From Ignavibacteria bacterium (lineage in GTDB: Bacteria; Bacteroidota; Ignavibacteria; Kapaibacteriales; Kapaibacteriaceae), in NCBI GenBank assembly GCA_016191145.1, contig JACPPD010000003.1:62001-126000 (forward strand): DNA of 64,000 bases, in the 5' to 3' direction. Of this stretch, positions 1 through 8,166 are shown in pieces. Within the stretch, counting starts at the first letter, position 1. Each line of letters opens with the position of its first letter. A program made the translations under genes and the position numbers. The notes beneath the pieces are model-generated. The model was not told where the DNA came from, searched no databases, and was given only the letters and a program-made list of their open reading frames with translations.

Positions 1-152
1 TTGATTATAACGAAATTGCCCAACAGCTTGGACACCCGTTAGGAACTGTTAAAGCGCATTTATTTCGTGCACGGAAATTGCTATACAAGAAGCTGTTACG
101 ACATGGCACACACTTCGATGAGTATTGGTTAGATGATGAGGTTAGCGAGTGA
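1..152 (+). CDS. RNA polymerase sigma factor, C-terminal fragment (sigma-70 region 4)
   Basis: The window opens inside a gene; its reading frame (codons from base 3) gives 49 residues ending at TGA 150-152. The fragment begins DYNEIAQQLG and continues GTVKAHLFRARKLL, which is the helix-turn-helix of sigma-70 region 4 that contacts the -35 promoter element in ECF-type sigma factors. The acidic tail after it (DEYWLDDEVSE) is ordinary for the family. The stop overlaps the GTG start of the next gene (GTGA), so the two are translationally coupled, which is typical of a sigma factor followed by a membrane-anchored partner. Subgroup cannot be given because regions 1-3 lie outside the window. The family assignment is secure; which promoters it serves is unknown. 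Confidence 0.85.
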   Translation, partial: DYNEIAQQLGHPLGTVKAHLFRARKLLYKKLLRHGTHFDEYWLDDEVSE

Positions 153-583
153 AGGCGAGCCTCGGAGTTTGGTGGTGGGTTGCCATCGGACTGATGGGGT
201 TGGCTGCAGCAGCATTACTAACTTCATTTATTATCCGAATGTTAAACCCACCCGTGGAGCCTACTGTTGAGGAAAGGGGCGTTCTTACGGCTATCCAGGT
301 TGAAGTCGTCAACAGCTCCGGCGTTGCCGGAGCAGGACGCATGACTATGCGGTATTTAAGGGAACGAGGGTTTGATGTTGTTGAGTTATCAACACTGCCT
401 ACTAAATCCTCAAAGTCCATGATCATCGACCGCGTGGGAGATCGCATTTCAGCGCTCAAAGTGGCAAAGGTACTGGGGATAGCCGATACTTTGGTTGTGA
501 GTGATATCGACTCGATGCGGTTTGTTCGGTCTAGTGTCGTTCTAGGCACCGATCTTCAACAACTCGATCCATTCTCCGATTAA
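149..583 (+). CDS. Membrane-anchored LytR_C domain protein
   Basis: This 144-residue protein starts at GTG 149, overlapping the preceding sigma factor stop by 4 nt. Residues about 7-30 form one hydrophobic transmembrane segment, and residues 48-135 match the LytR/CpsA/Psr C-terminal (LytR_C) domain, recognisable from VEVVNSSGVAGAG followed by MRYLRERGFDVVEL. LytR_C domains occur on envelope proteins, often next to a cell-wall-polymer ligase domain; here the domain stands alone. The topology suggests a cytoplasmic N-terminus and a periplasmic LytR_C domain. Coupling to a sigma factor could mean a regulatory partner, but no anti-sigma motif is visible, so that is only inference. rsfS follows 22 nt downstream, probably in the same operon. 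Confidence 0.7.
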   Translation: MKASLGVWWWVAIGLMGLAAAALLTSFIIRMLNPPVEPTVEERGVLTAIQVEVVNSSGVAGAGRMTMRYLRERGFDVVELSTLPTKSSKSMIIDRVGDRISALKVAKVLGIADTLVVSDIDSMRFVRSSVVLGTDLQQLDPFSD

Positions 584-605
584 TCTGTTTTGAAAGGAAT
601 GTGTA

Positions 606-1022
606 TTGGCTAAGATTTCGAAACCCCGCTCCGAGAAAGGATGGGCAGTGTTATGCGCCCGCCTGGCACAGGAGAAGCAAGCACAAGATTTGCTTGTTAT
701 GGATCTTTCCGAAATAGAATCTTCGCCGGCTGAATATTTTGTTATTGTAACAGTATTTAGCGATGCCCAAATGAGAGCTGTCTGTGAGTCTATACAGGTT
801 GGCCTGAAATCGATGGGGCTGGGTCTGCCAAAGGTGGAAGGTAAGGGGAAATCATCGTGGACAATTCTCGATTATTTCGACGTTGTTGTGCACGTTATGC
901 TTCCCGATGCACGAGAATTCTATAAGCTTGAACGACTGTGGGGCGATGCCAAGCTGTACCTGATTACACCTGCCGGTGCAGCCAAGGCTGTAAGTTCGCT
1001 TCCAAGGATGACTGCGAACTGA
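606..1022 (+). CDS. rsfS: Ribosome silencing factor RsfS
   Basis: RsfS (Iojap/DUF143 family) binds ribosomal protein L14 on the 50S subunit and blocks subunit joining when translation must be slowed. The 138-residue product has the family hallmarks: DLSEIESSPAEYFVI near the start, a central FSDAQMRA segment, and WTILDYFDVVVHVM followed by REFYKLERLWGDA near the C-terminus. Its length is normal for the family (105-140 residues). The start is TTG at 606, preceded by GAAAGGAATG as a plausible ribosome-binding site; no in-frame ATG precedes the conserved core. The stop lies one base before the argS start codons, so rsfS and argS are likely co-translated. Confidence 0.93.
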   Translation: MAKISKPRSEKGWAVLCARLAQEKQAQDLLVMDLSEIESSPAEYFVIVTVFSDAQMRAVCESIQVGLKSMGLGLPKVEGKGKSSWTILDYFDVVVHVMLPDAREFYKLERLWGDAKLYLITPAGAAKAVSSLPRMTAN

Positions 1023-1023
1023 T

Positions 1024-2709
1024 ATGATGATGAAACAATTTGTGGAGCCGTACATACGTGCGGCGCTTGGAGAGATTGGCACTGATCCGAACCATGACGT
1101 CAGCTTCGAAGTTCCCCGACAGGAAGGGTTCGGTCACCTTTCAACAACCGTAGCCCTTGCGCTTGCAAAGCCCCTTCGCAAATCGCCCAAAACTATTGCC
1201 GAACAGATTGTGGCATCGTTGGGTAAGATGCCAATGGTTTCCTCTGTCGACGTAGCAGGACCAGGCTTTATCAACTTCACCTTTGAACCGGCAGCGTTTC
1301 ATTCAATCCTCAAAGATTTAGCTGCAGAGGAATTGAATATTGGCCGAAGTGAGATTGGCGAGGGCAAACGAGTAAACGTTGAATATGTAAGCGCAAATCC
1401 AACCGGGCCTCTCCATGCAGGCCATGGCAGAAACTGCGCCATTGGCGATACGATAGCCAACATATATGAGTGGTGCGGCTATCATGTCACACGGGAATAC
1501 TACTTCAACAACGCGGGCAACCAGATGAACAAGCTGGGAGAGTCCATTGCCTCGAGAATACTCGAACTCCACGGCAAGTCCGAGCTTATTCCATTCCCTG
1601 CCGACGGGTATCACGGTGAGTATATCAGACTCATCGCTCAAGCAAATGCCAACGATGAAGAACTGCGAAGACTCGAAACGTTGTTGAGTCAGAATCGCAA
1701 TGAATCAGGTAGTATAATAAATGAAAAATATATCAATGAATTTAAAAAGAGATGTTCTAAACTGGGAGAGAAATGGTGCTTCGAGTCCATTCAGAGAACA
1801 TTGGAATCGCTGGGGATACACCACGAAGTGTTTTTCAACGAAGACACGCTGTATGCCGATGGAAAGATAGAGGCAACTATTGCCCTGTTGAAAGCAAAGG
1901 ATCTTGTTTACGAGCGTGATGGGGCTCTGTGGTTTGCATTGGAAAAACTTGGTAATCCGCAGGACAAGGTAATCGTTAAATCCACGGGTGAACCTACGTA
2001 CAGACTCCCCGACATTGCCTATCACGCCGATAAACTTTCGAGGGATTACGATTTAGTGATCGACATCTTCGGTTCAGATCACATTGCAACAGTTCCCGAT
2101 GTAATGGCAGGCATTAAAGCGCTCGGTTTCGATGTTGAACGTGTGCGCATCGTCATTCACCAGATGGTAACGTTTGTTGAAAACGGAGAGATCGTCAAAT
2201 TTTCGAAACGCTCGGGGAAGAGCTTCACGCTCGACGAGCTGATCGAAGAAGTTGGATCCGATGTTGTGCGATTCTTCTTCATCATGCGAGCTCCCGGCAC
2301 GCATCTCGATTTCGATCTGGGACTTGCAAAGGAAGAAGGCGAGAAGAACCCGGTTTTCTATCTTCAGTATGCTCACGCACGGATCAGTTCAATTCTGCGG
2401 AAAGCTCGGAGGGAACCAACCAGTGCTGATTTATCGGTGCTCACACATCGGCGCGAATTGGATCTCATCGGAATTCTCTCACGTTTTCGGGAGGAAGTGG
2501 AACGTGCATGCGAAAATCTCGAACCACATACCCTGGCAGAGTACCTACGCGATTTGGCTACAGCCTATCACCAGTTTTATCACGACTGCCGAATACTCGG
2601 CAGTGAAAAGAAGGTCGAAAAAGCGCGCCTTCTAATCGCTGCAGTCACCCGCAGGGCAATGGCAAACGGACTAAATATTTTAGGTGTTGCTGCACCCGAA
2701 ACGATGTGA
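1024..2709 (+). CDS. argS: Arginyl-tRNA synthetase
   Basis: Class I aminoacyl-tRNA synthetase that charges tRNA-Arg with arginine using ATP. The 561-residue product shows the N-terminal Add-1 region, the HIGH signature as HAGHG within SANPTGPLHAGHG (residues about 123-135), a KMSKS equivalent written KFSKR (about 392-396), and the C-terminal anticodon-binding DALR domain ending at the stop. Length is normal (550-580). Three consecutive ATG codons (1024, 1027, 1030) follow the rsfS stop, so the exact start is uncertain by one or two residues. A locally AT-rich stretch around 1705-1760 encodes a polar loop (residues about 228-245) and does not disturb any motif. Confidence 0.96.
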   Translation: MMMKQFVEPYIRAALGEIGTDPNHDVSFEVPRQEGFGHLSTTVALALAKPLRKSPKTIAEQIVASLGKMPMVSSVDVAGPGFINFTFEPAAFHSILKDLAAEELNIGRSEIGEGKRVNVEYVSANPTGPLHAGHGRNCAIGDTIANIYEWCGYHVTREYYFNNAGNQMNKLGESIASRILELHGKSELIPFPADGYHGEYIRLIAQANANDEELRRLETLLSQNRNESGSIINEKYINEFKKRCSKLGEKWCFESIQRTLESLGIHHEVFFNEDTLYADGKIEATIALLKAKDLVYERDGALWFALEKLGNPQDKVIVKSTGEPTYRLPDIAYHADKLSRDYDLVIDIFGSDHIATVPDVMAGIKALGFDVERVRIVIHQMVTFVENGEIVKFSKRSGKSFTLDELIEEVGSDVVRFFFIMRAPGTHLDFDLGLAKEEGEKNPVFYLQYAHARISSILRKARREPTSADLSVLTHRRELDLIGILSRFREEVERACENLEPHTLAEYLRDLATAYHQFYHDCRILGSEKKVEKARLLIAAVTRRAMANGLNILGVAAPETM

Positions 2710-2725
2710 ACACGCAGAGCAAATG

Positions 2726-3283
2726 CTAACGTTTCCATTTAATAGAACAGCCTGTGCTGGGAAGTTGCTGACCGCTGACTCCAATACCGTCTATCAGCGC
2801 ATTTACGGCGGCGCTAAGATCAGCTCCCGTTACTGGCTTGCCGTTGCCAGGTGTGCTCTCGTCGAACCGACCACGATAGACTAATTTGTTCATGCCGTCA
2901 AACAGATAAAAATCTGGTGTACACTCAGCCTGATAAGCCCGTGCAACGTCCTGCGTTTCGTCGTAGAGGTAAGGGAACGTGAACCCATGCTTCTCGGCAT
3001 ACAGCTTCATCTCATCAGGTCCGTCTTCGGCGTATCGGCTGACGTCGTTCGATGAAATTGCAATGACGCGTACACCACGCCCCCTAACATTTTTAGCAAG
3101 ATCTACAAATGCGCTGATGATGTTCTTTACAGAAGGACAGTGATTGCAAATGAATGCGATGATGGTACCGGCGGATTCACCAGTTTCGGGCATTGTGAAT
3201 TGTTTGCCGGTTACCACATCGGGTAGCGTGAAACCGGGAGCATCGGTCTGCAACGGTAACATGCTTGATATTGTGAGCGCCAT
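2726..3283 (-). CDS. Thioredoxin-fold protein with CNHC redox motif
   Basis: A 185-residue cytoplasmic thioredoxin-like protein of the AhpC/TSA-ResA superfamily. It has no signal peptide. The redox motif is CNHCPSVK (residues about 46-53), the characteristic CNHCP variant of this subfamily, followed by a cis-proline loop in ECTPDFYLFD (about 118-127), and the family ending GCSIKWK. Members are generally called thioredoxin family protein or putative peroxiredoxin; the substrate is not established. The gene converges on argS with 16 nt between stop codons, and runs divergently from the UPF0598-thioesterase gene with only 17 nt between start codons, so any promoter must overlap coding sequence. 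Start ATG 3283 is the only good candidate. Confidence 0.85.
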   Translation of the reverse strand: MALTISSMLPLQTDAPGFTLPDVVTGKQFTMPETGESAGTIIAFICNHCPSVKNIISAFVDLAKNVRGRGVRVIAISSNDVSRYAEDGPDEMKLYAEKHGFTFPYLYDETQDVARAYQAECTPDFYLFDGMNKLVYRGRFDESTPGNGKPVTGADLSAAVNALIDGIGVSGQQLPSTGCSIKWKR

Positions 3284-3300
3284 GGGACAAATTTAGGTGG

Positions 3301-4209
3301 TTGTTTTTCGTCATTCGACAGGTTTTTGGAGATAGATTGCAGCGAGATTATTACTACGAAGTAAACGACAGAGGCGTACTAACGCTGGACGGACTCGTCC
3401 AAAACGATCCTGCATTCCTGGATTTTTTCTTTCGGCGTTTGGCGATTACTGCTAATCCGCATTATCCCGATCACCCTTATGTGAGCAGATGCGGAGACGA
3501 AATGAATTACCTAAAGCCGGCCGATACTCCAATTGTTTTTACAGGGTTCGACGGTGAACGTTTACTTTACGCATACTCTCTTTCCGTGCCGATGTTCCCA
3601 GACCGCTTACGATATTCCGAAGACGGAATTCTATACCACTGGGCGCCTGTTGGCGGAGTGGGAAGAATTGTTCCAGCAGTTGCAACAGAGATTTCTCGAC
3701 ACATAGAACATTGGGGTCCATATTATGCGTTTCGTGATACTGAACACAACTCTCTAACACCCTTTATTCCCATTCTATCAGAAGATTTTTTGACTGTGCT
3801 GAGGCCTCGTGCCGACAGTGCATGTATTGGATGTGGCGCAGGCAACGATAACTCGTTTAGGCTATCGTTTATTCACGATAAACAGGCAAACGCAGTTGTT
3901 ACCTATATCAAACCGGATGCGAGGATGCAAGGCTCGTTTGGAATTGTGCATGGAGGGATGATATCGCTGCTGCTCGACGAAACGATGGGTAAGTGCCTGA
4001 GCGCTGGTGGCATAAAAGCTCCCACGGCTCGCATTTCCGTGAATTACAGAAAACCTATGATGCTGGGTGTGGAATACGAAATTCGCGGATGGGTAGATCG
4101 TCAGCAGGGGCGGAAGAACTTTATGCGTGCTGCTATATGCTCCTGGGATACCCGGGCTGACGTGATTGCAGACGCCGAAGCCTTGTTCATTGCCCTAAAG
4201 GGGGGGTAG
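3301..4209 (+). CDS. UPF0598/DUF4505 domain fused to PaaI-type hotdog thioesterase
   Basis: Two domains are visible in 302 residues. Residues about 12-160 match the UPF0598/DUF4505 family (the family of human mitochondrial C8orf82): DYYYEVNDRGVLTLDG, FLDFFFRRL, HPYVSRCGDEMNYL, DTPIVFTG, then a GGVG segment and a PYYAF ending. Residues about 175-302 form a 4HBT/PaaI hotdog domain: CIGCGAGND, FGIVHGGMISLLLDE (the HGG motif) and ISVNYRKPM. Hotdog enzymes of this type hydrolyse acyl-CoA or other thioesters. The start is TTG 3301; a second TTG at 3337 lies just before the conserved DYYYEV. The stop is followed 6 nt later by the metallophosphoesterase gene. The thioesterase call is firm as to fold; substrate unknown. 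Confidence 0.82.
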   Translation: MFFVIRQVFGDRLQRDYYYEVNDRGVLTLDGLVQNDPAFLDFFFRRLAITANPHYPDHPYVSRCGDEMNYLKPADTPIVFTGFDGERLLYAYSLSVPMFPDRLRYSEDGILYHWAPVGGVGRIVPAVATEISRHIEHWGPYYAFRDTEHNSLTPFIPILSEDFLTVLRPRADSACIGCGAGNDNSFRLSFIHDKQANAVVTYIKPDARMQGSFGIVHGGMISLLLDETMGKCLSAGGIKAPTARISVNYRKPMMLGVEYEIRGWVDRQQGRKNFMRAAICSWDTRADVIADAEALFIALKGG

Positions 4210-4215
4210 CAGAAG

Positions 4216-5466
4216 TTGAACCAGCAACCGAATTTCACATTATTTAGTATCATCGCCGGTGCAATTCTTGTTGTACTTGATGTGTACGTCCTTGCACACT
4301 GGACAAAATTTGCTAAACGACGTCAGCTCAGGCCGATGTGGTACAACATCCCCTGGATAATAGCTGCTGCCTTTCTGATACTAAACATCGCAATAGCTTT
4401 ACGCAGACATTTTTTTCGATTGGATTCCACAGACACCCTTCTGGTGGGACTCATAACATTTTGGTACCTGCCAAAAGTGCCCATCATGTTGTTTTTAATT
4501 GTCCGCGATGTTCTAAAGTTGATGCTGTTGGTGGGCAGCACTGTCAACCGCATATTTCGGCTCGGAGTCAAACAGCAAACACCCAAGCCAGCCGTATTAG
4601 CTCCATCTGAATCTCGGAGAACGTTCCTTGGTAAGGCAACATGGTCGCTGGCAGCAGTGCCATATGTGATAACCGGAAGCAGCATGCTGAGTACGGTGTA
4701 CGATTTTCAGGTGATGCCAGTTGAACTTGTGCTTCCCAATCTCCCACGTAGTATGGACGGTCTGAAAATAATTCAGATCTCCGACATACATGCCGGATCG
4801 TTCCCAGATTACATGCCATTTCAGGAAGCGTTACGATTGGTGACGGAGCAGCGTCCGGACGCTATTGTCATTACCGGAGACTTTGTCAATGCCAGACCGG
4901 AAGAGCTTTCCATAATTGCGCGAGACCTTGAGCGACTCCGTGCACCAGAAGGTGTATACGCAAGCCTGGGAAATCACGATCATTATAATTCGCCCGCAGA
5001 GCACAAGCAAATTGTTTCGATGGTAAAAGATCTTAGAGTCGATCTGCTCATCAATGAGAACAGACGTATAGGTGGCGAAAATTCGCGACTTGTTCTTGCC
5101 GGCATGGACAACACAGGAATGAGGCAGGATTTTGGTCGTATCGATCTTGCCCTGCGCGGAACGTTGCCCGATGACGCCATCATCCTGATGTCGCACGATC
5201 CAACATTTTGGGACAGGGGCATTGTTGGCCAGACTCCGGTTGGGCTTACGTTATCGGGGCATACACACGGTGGACAATTCGGTGTGCAGGCATTTGGATT
5301 CGAATGGAGTCCTGCTCAATATGTTTACAAACAGTGGGCAGGCCTGTATCGGACAGGGGATCAGGTAATTTATGTGAATAGGGGGCTTGGTACCGTTGGC
5401 CCTCCAGTACGTGTTGGAATACCACCCGAGATCACTGTTTTTACGCTACGCTCTCACGTTGCATGA
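4216..5466 (+). CDS. Membrane metallophosphoesterase (YkuE-like) with internal twin-arginine motif
   Basis: The 416-residue protein has three or four N-terminal hydrophobic segments (about 8-30, 43-62, 75-95 and 97-110), then a twin-arginine-like motif SRRTFLGK at 133-140 followed by another weakly hydrophobic stretch (141-160), and a calcineurin-like metallophosphoesterase domain from about 180 to the end. Metal-binding motifs are all present: ISDIHAG, TGDFVN, LGNHDH, MSHDP and SGHTHGGQ. YkuE of Bacillus subtilis, a relative, is Tat-exported, so the catalytic domain here is probably outside the cytoplasmic membrane. The start is TTG 4216, 6 nt after the preceding stop. The stop codon directly abuts the stop of the convergent M20 gene. 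The substrate (a lipid or cell-wall phosphoester) is unknown. Confidence 0.85.
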   Translation: MNQQPNFTLFSIIAGAILVVLDVYVLAHWTKFAKRRQLRPMWYNIPWIIAAAFLILNIAIALRRHFFRLDSTDTLLVGLITFWYLPKVPIMLFLIVRDVLKLMLLVGSTVNRIFRLGVKQQTPKPAVLAPSESRRTFLGKATWSLAAVPYVITGSSMLSTVYDFQVMPVELVLPNLPRSMDGLKIIQISDIHAGSFPDYMPFQEALRLVTEQRPDAIVITGDFVNARPEELSIIARDLERLRAPEGVYASLGNHDHYNSPAEHKQIVSMVKDLRVDLLINENRRIGGENSRLVLAGMDNTGMRQDFGRIDLALRGTLPDDAIILMSHDPTFWDRGIVGQTPVGLTLSGHTHGGQFGVQAFGFEWSPAQYVYKQWAGLYRTGDQVIYVNRGLGTVGPPVRVGIPPEITVFTLRSHVA

Positions 5467-6639
5467 TTATCGGCTGAGTGCTTCAGCGGCTACAGAGGCA
5501 AGGAGTGCAGACCCTGTTATCATTGCCGTTTCGTCTGGTGAGAATTTTGGATTGTGCAGTCCAGGCATCGCAGCAGTGTCTGCAGGTCGGCCGCCTAGCA
5601 TCCAAAAGCACGCAGGGATGTGGTGAGAGTAGAAGGAAAAATCTTCAGCCCACATTTTTGGTTCGAATGCGGCAACGCGATGTTCACCAAATGAACTGAC
5701 GGCAACAGTTCGTGCAAAGTCAGTTGACTGTTCATCGTTGATCAGTGGCGGATAACCCTTAAGAATGTGAACTGATCCGTCACATCCATGAAGAGAACAA
5801 TATTGTTTCGTTTGCTCTTCGAGGAATGCCCATGCATCTTCTCTTACAGATGTGGCAAATGTTCGCAGCGTTCCCTTCAACTCCACAACGTCTGGAATAA
5901 TGTTGGTTGCAGATCCGCCGTGAATGCTTGTGATCGTTAGGACTGCAGGTTCGAGCGGGTTACGTCGGCGTGTGATGAACGACTGTAGATGATGAATTAA
6001 CCCTGCTGCAGCAAAGATTGGATCGCGTCCGAGATGCGGTTGAGCGGCGTGCGCACCCGTGCCGGTAATTGTCCAGTACAACTCGTCGGCAGAAGCCATC
6101 ATCGGTCCGCTCACAAACGACACTTCACCAACTGGTGAAGCAGGGTTGATATGCTGGCCAAAGATTACCGATGGTATTGGATCCGTGAGCGCTCCTTCGG
6201 CAATCATCAAGCTGGCGCCGCCCGGCACCTTTTCCTCTCCCGGCTGAAACAGAAGTTTCACCACGCCACCCAACGAAGACTCATGTTCTTTCAGCATTTG
6301 AGCAGCAGCCAGAAGCATGGTGGTGTGTGTGTCGTGACCGCATGCATGCATCACTCCGTCTGTGCGGGATGCAAACTCCAATCCCGTTTCTTCAGTAATG
6401 GGTAAGGCATCGATATCTGCACGCAGTGCTACACACTTGCTGCCCTTACCAATGTGGGCAAGCACGCCGGTGCCGGCAATGACGCGGTAGTCGACAGACA
6501 GACCCGATAAATGATGCTGAATAAATGCCGATGTTTCAACTTCCTGAAACGAGAGTTCCGGATACTGGTGCAGATGTCTTCTGAGTGTCTGCATGGCGGG
6601 AAACAGCTCCTGAGCTCTTTTCCCGAAGTCAATCTTCAT
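5467..6639 (-). CDS. M20 family amidohydrolase, candidate N-acetyl-diaminopimelate deacetylase
   Basis: Zinc-dependent M20D amidohydrolase that removes an N-acyl group from an amino acid. Motifs seen: RRHLHQYPELSF near the N-terminus, the metal-binding HACGHDTHTT, QPGEE with the catalytic glutamate, GTGAHAAQPHLGRDP in the lid domain, and a late AEDFSFY metal ligand region. About 390 residues, normal for the family. I take ATG 6639 (MKIDFGK) as start; an upstream ATG at 6654 would add MGMSS. Either start lies inside dapF, whose stop is at 6629-6631, so the two are coupled. That position next to dapF suggests a role in diaminopimelate/lysine synthesis (acetylated route), but the sequence motif alone cannot distinguish it from hippurate- or indoleacetyl-type hydrolases. 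Confidence 0.82.
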   Translation of the reverse strand: MKIDFGKRAQELFPAMQTLRRHLHQYPELSFQEVETSAFIQHHLSGLSVDYRVIAGTGVLAHIGKGSKCVALRADIDALPITEETGLEFASRTDGVMHACGHDTHTTMLLAAAQMLKEHESSLGGVVKLLFQPGEEKVPGGASLMIAEGALTDPIPSVIFGQHINPASPVGEVSFVSGPMMASADELYWTITGTGAHAAQPHLGRDPIFAAAGLIHHLQSFITRRRNPLEPAVLTITSIHGGSATNIIPDVVELKGTLRTFATSVREDAWAFLEEQTKQYCSLHGCDGSVHILKGYPPLINDEQSTDFARTVAVSSFGEHRVAAFEPKMWAEDFSFYSHHIPACFWMLGGRPADTAAMPGLHNPKFSPDETAMITGSALLASVAAEALSR

Positions 6640-7378
6640 AGACGACATCCCCAATCAAAATCATTTCATAAATAATTTTATCGTGAAAGTGAATTTCTAC
6701 TTGTACAGGTTTCTTGCTTGGTGGAATCAAGGTGACGTTGCTTGAAATCTTACCCTTGCGCCACAAACAAACTGCCGTGGCCAAAGCTCCAGTTCCGCAT
6801 GCTCCGGTGACTGCCTCTACGCCCCGCTCAAACGTTAGGTAGGTAATAATGTTTGGTCCCGAGATTTCGGCGAGGTTTACATTGACGCCGCGAGGAAATT
6901 CAGTGTGGTGACGTAGCGTTTTGACGATGGGGCGAGACGCATCTAGCGATCCTGTAAGAACAACATGATCGGAATTGACATCAACGTAATACACATCTTC
7001 ATCGACATCTTGAAGCGAACCGGCAGGGTAGCTGCGTTCTGTAACGGGTGGAGGGAATGTTACAGCAATCTTGTCGGTATCGACAACAGTTGCAGCATAC
7101 CCAATTCCGTTGAGAGAGAAATAAACCGTCCGGCCAACGGGCTTTACACCGATGTCTAAAGCATAGCGAACAACACACCGCGACCCATTACCGCACATCA
7201 TGCCGGCAGAGCCGTCGGGATTAAAAAACGATGCCTCAAACTTGTTGGTACTTTGAGAATCAACTGTAAGGTATCCTTCAACGCCTGCAGTATCAATGTG
7301 ATCGAGTCCCAAGGCCTTGTCTTCACGGGTCCCCACCATGAAAACATTTCCAGCTCCAGACATTCTTCGCCACGTCAT
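6629..7378 (-). CDS. dapF: Diaminopimelate epimerase
   Basis: DapF interconverts LL- and meso-diaminopimelate, the last racemisation before meso-DAP enters peptidoglycan or is decarboxylated to lysine. In this 249-residue protein both catalytic cysteines are present: C62 in MMCGNGSRC and C194 in TGACGTGALA. The N-terminal SGAGNVFMV replaces the more common GxGNDF, a mild deviation. Length is slightly short for the family (about 270) but both halves of the pseudo-dimer are complete. The start ATG overlaps the stop of the upstream inositol monophosphatase gene by 4 nt, and its end overlaps the M20 amidohydrolase start, placing it in the middle of a coupled minus-strand operon. Confidence 0.93.
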   Translation of the reverse strand: MTWRRMSGAGNVFMVGTREDKALGLDHIDTAGVEGYLTVDSQSTNKFEASFFNPDGSAGMMCGNGSRCVVRYALDIGVKPVGRTVYFSLNGIGYAATVVDTDKIAVTFPPPVTERSYPAGSLQDVDEDVYYVDVNSDHVVLTGSLDASRPIVKTLRHHTEFPRGVNVNLAEISGPNIITYLTFERGVEAVTGACGTGALATAVCLWRKGKISSNVTLIPPSKKPVQVEIHFHDKIIYEMILIGDVVYED

Positions 7379-8166
7379 AAATCCACCTCATCAAGTACAT
7401 GAATCAGTTGGTTATGGATGATTCCATTTGACGCTACTATGCTGTTAGACGAAAGGACAAATGGTTCATTCCGGTAATGAGTTACATGTCCACCAGCCTC
7501 CAGAACCAGCAACACCCCAGCGGCAATGTCCCACGGGTGAAGCGATACCTCCCAAAAAGCATCGAACCTACCTGCAGCCGTATAAGCAAGATCGAGCGCC
7601 GCACTCCCTAACCTGCGCACTGGCAAGCCCCTTCCCACCACGGCGTTGAACTGATCAATGCAACGGTGCGGATTCTGACCGACATTATAAGGAAATCCTG
7701 TAACAAGAACTGAATCATTTAGCAAAGAAGTTTTCGACACCGACAATTTGGAACCATTCAGCCAGGCACCTTTACCCACAGATGCAGTAAACATTTCGTC
7801 GAGCAGGGGGTGGTACACAACGCCAAGTACAATATCCGCATCTCTCAGGGCAGCGATGCTGACGGAGAAAATCGGAATTCCATGTGCATAATTCACCGTG
7901 CCATCCAGAGGGTCTACAACCCATGTAAGGTTTGATGAACCCTGCGTATGACCGCTTTCTTCGCCAATAAAAGCGCTGTCGGGCACAAGATTTGTTAAAT
8001 AAGTTTTTAATAGTCTTTCGGAAGCAAGGTCGTATTCCGTAACGATGTTGTGCACTCCATCCTTAGCTCGGCGCTCAATAGATGTACCAAAGCCGCTGCG
8101 TAAGAGGTCGCCCGCCCTTCGTGCAGCGTCCATGGCCCCCTCCAGAAGATCATCGGGCTTCATCAT
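7375..8166 (-). CDS. suhB: Inositol monophosphatase family protein
   Basis: Magnesium-dependent lithium-sensitive sugar phosphatase fold, 263 residues. Metal-binding motifs are intact: GEESG (about 69-73), WVVDPLDGTVNY (about 81-92) and the C-terminal WDIAAG (about 210-215). Bacterial members hydrolyse inositol-1-phosphate and related compounds, and E. coli SuhB also has a role in rRNA transcription; which applies here is not decided by sequence. Two ATG codons are adjacent at the start (MMKPDD). The start overlaps the end of the HD-domain gene by 4 nt and the stop overlaps the dapF start by 4 nt. The symbol is given by family similarity. Confidence 0.88.
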   Translation of the reverse strand: MMKPDDLLEGAMDAARRAGDLLRSGFGTSIERRAKDGVHNIVTEYDLASERLLKTYLTNLVPDSAFIGEESGHTQGSSNLTWVVDPLDGTVNYAHGIPIFSVSIAALRDADIVLGVVYHPLLDEMFTASVGKGAWLNGSKLSVSKTSLLNDSVLVTGFPYNVGQNPHRCIDQFNAVVGRGLPVRRLGSAALDLAYTAAGRFDAFWEVSLHPWDIAAGVLLVLEAGGHVTHYRNEPFVLSSNSIVASNGIIHNQLIHVLDEVDL

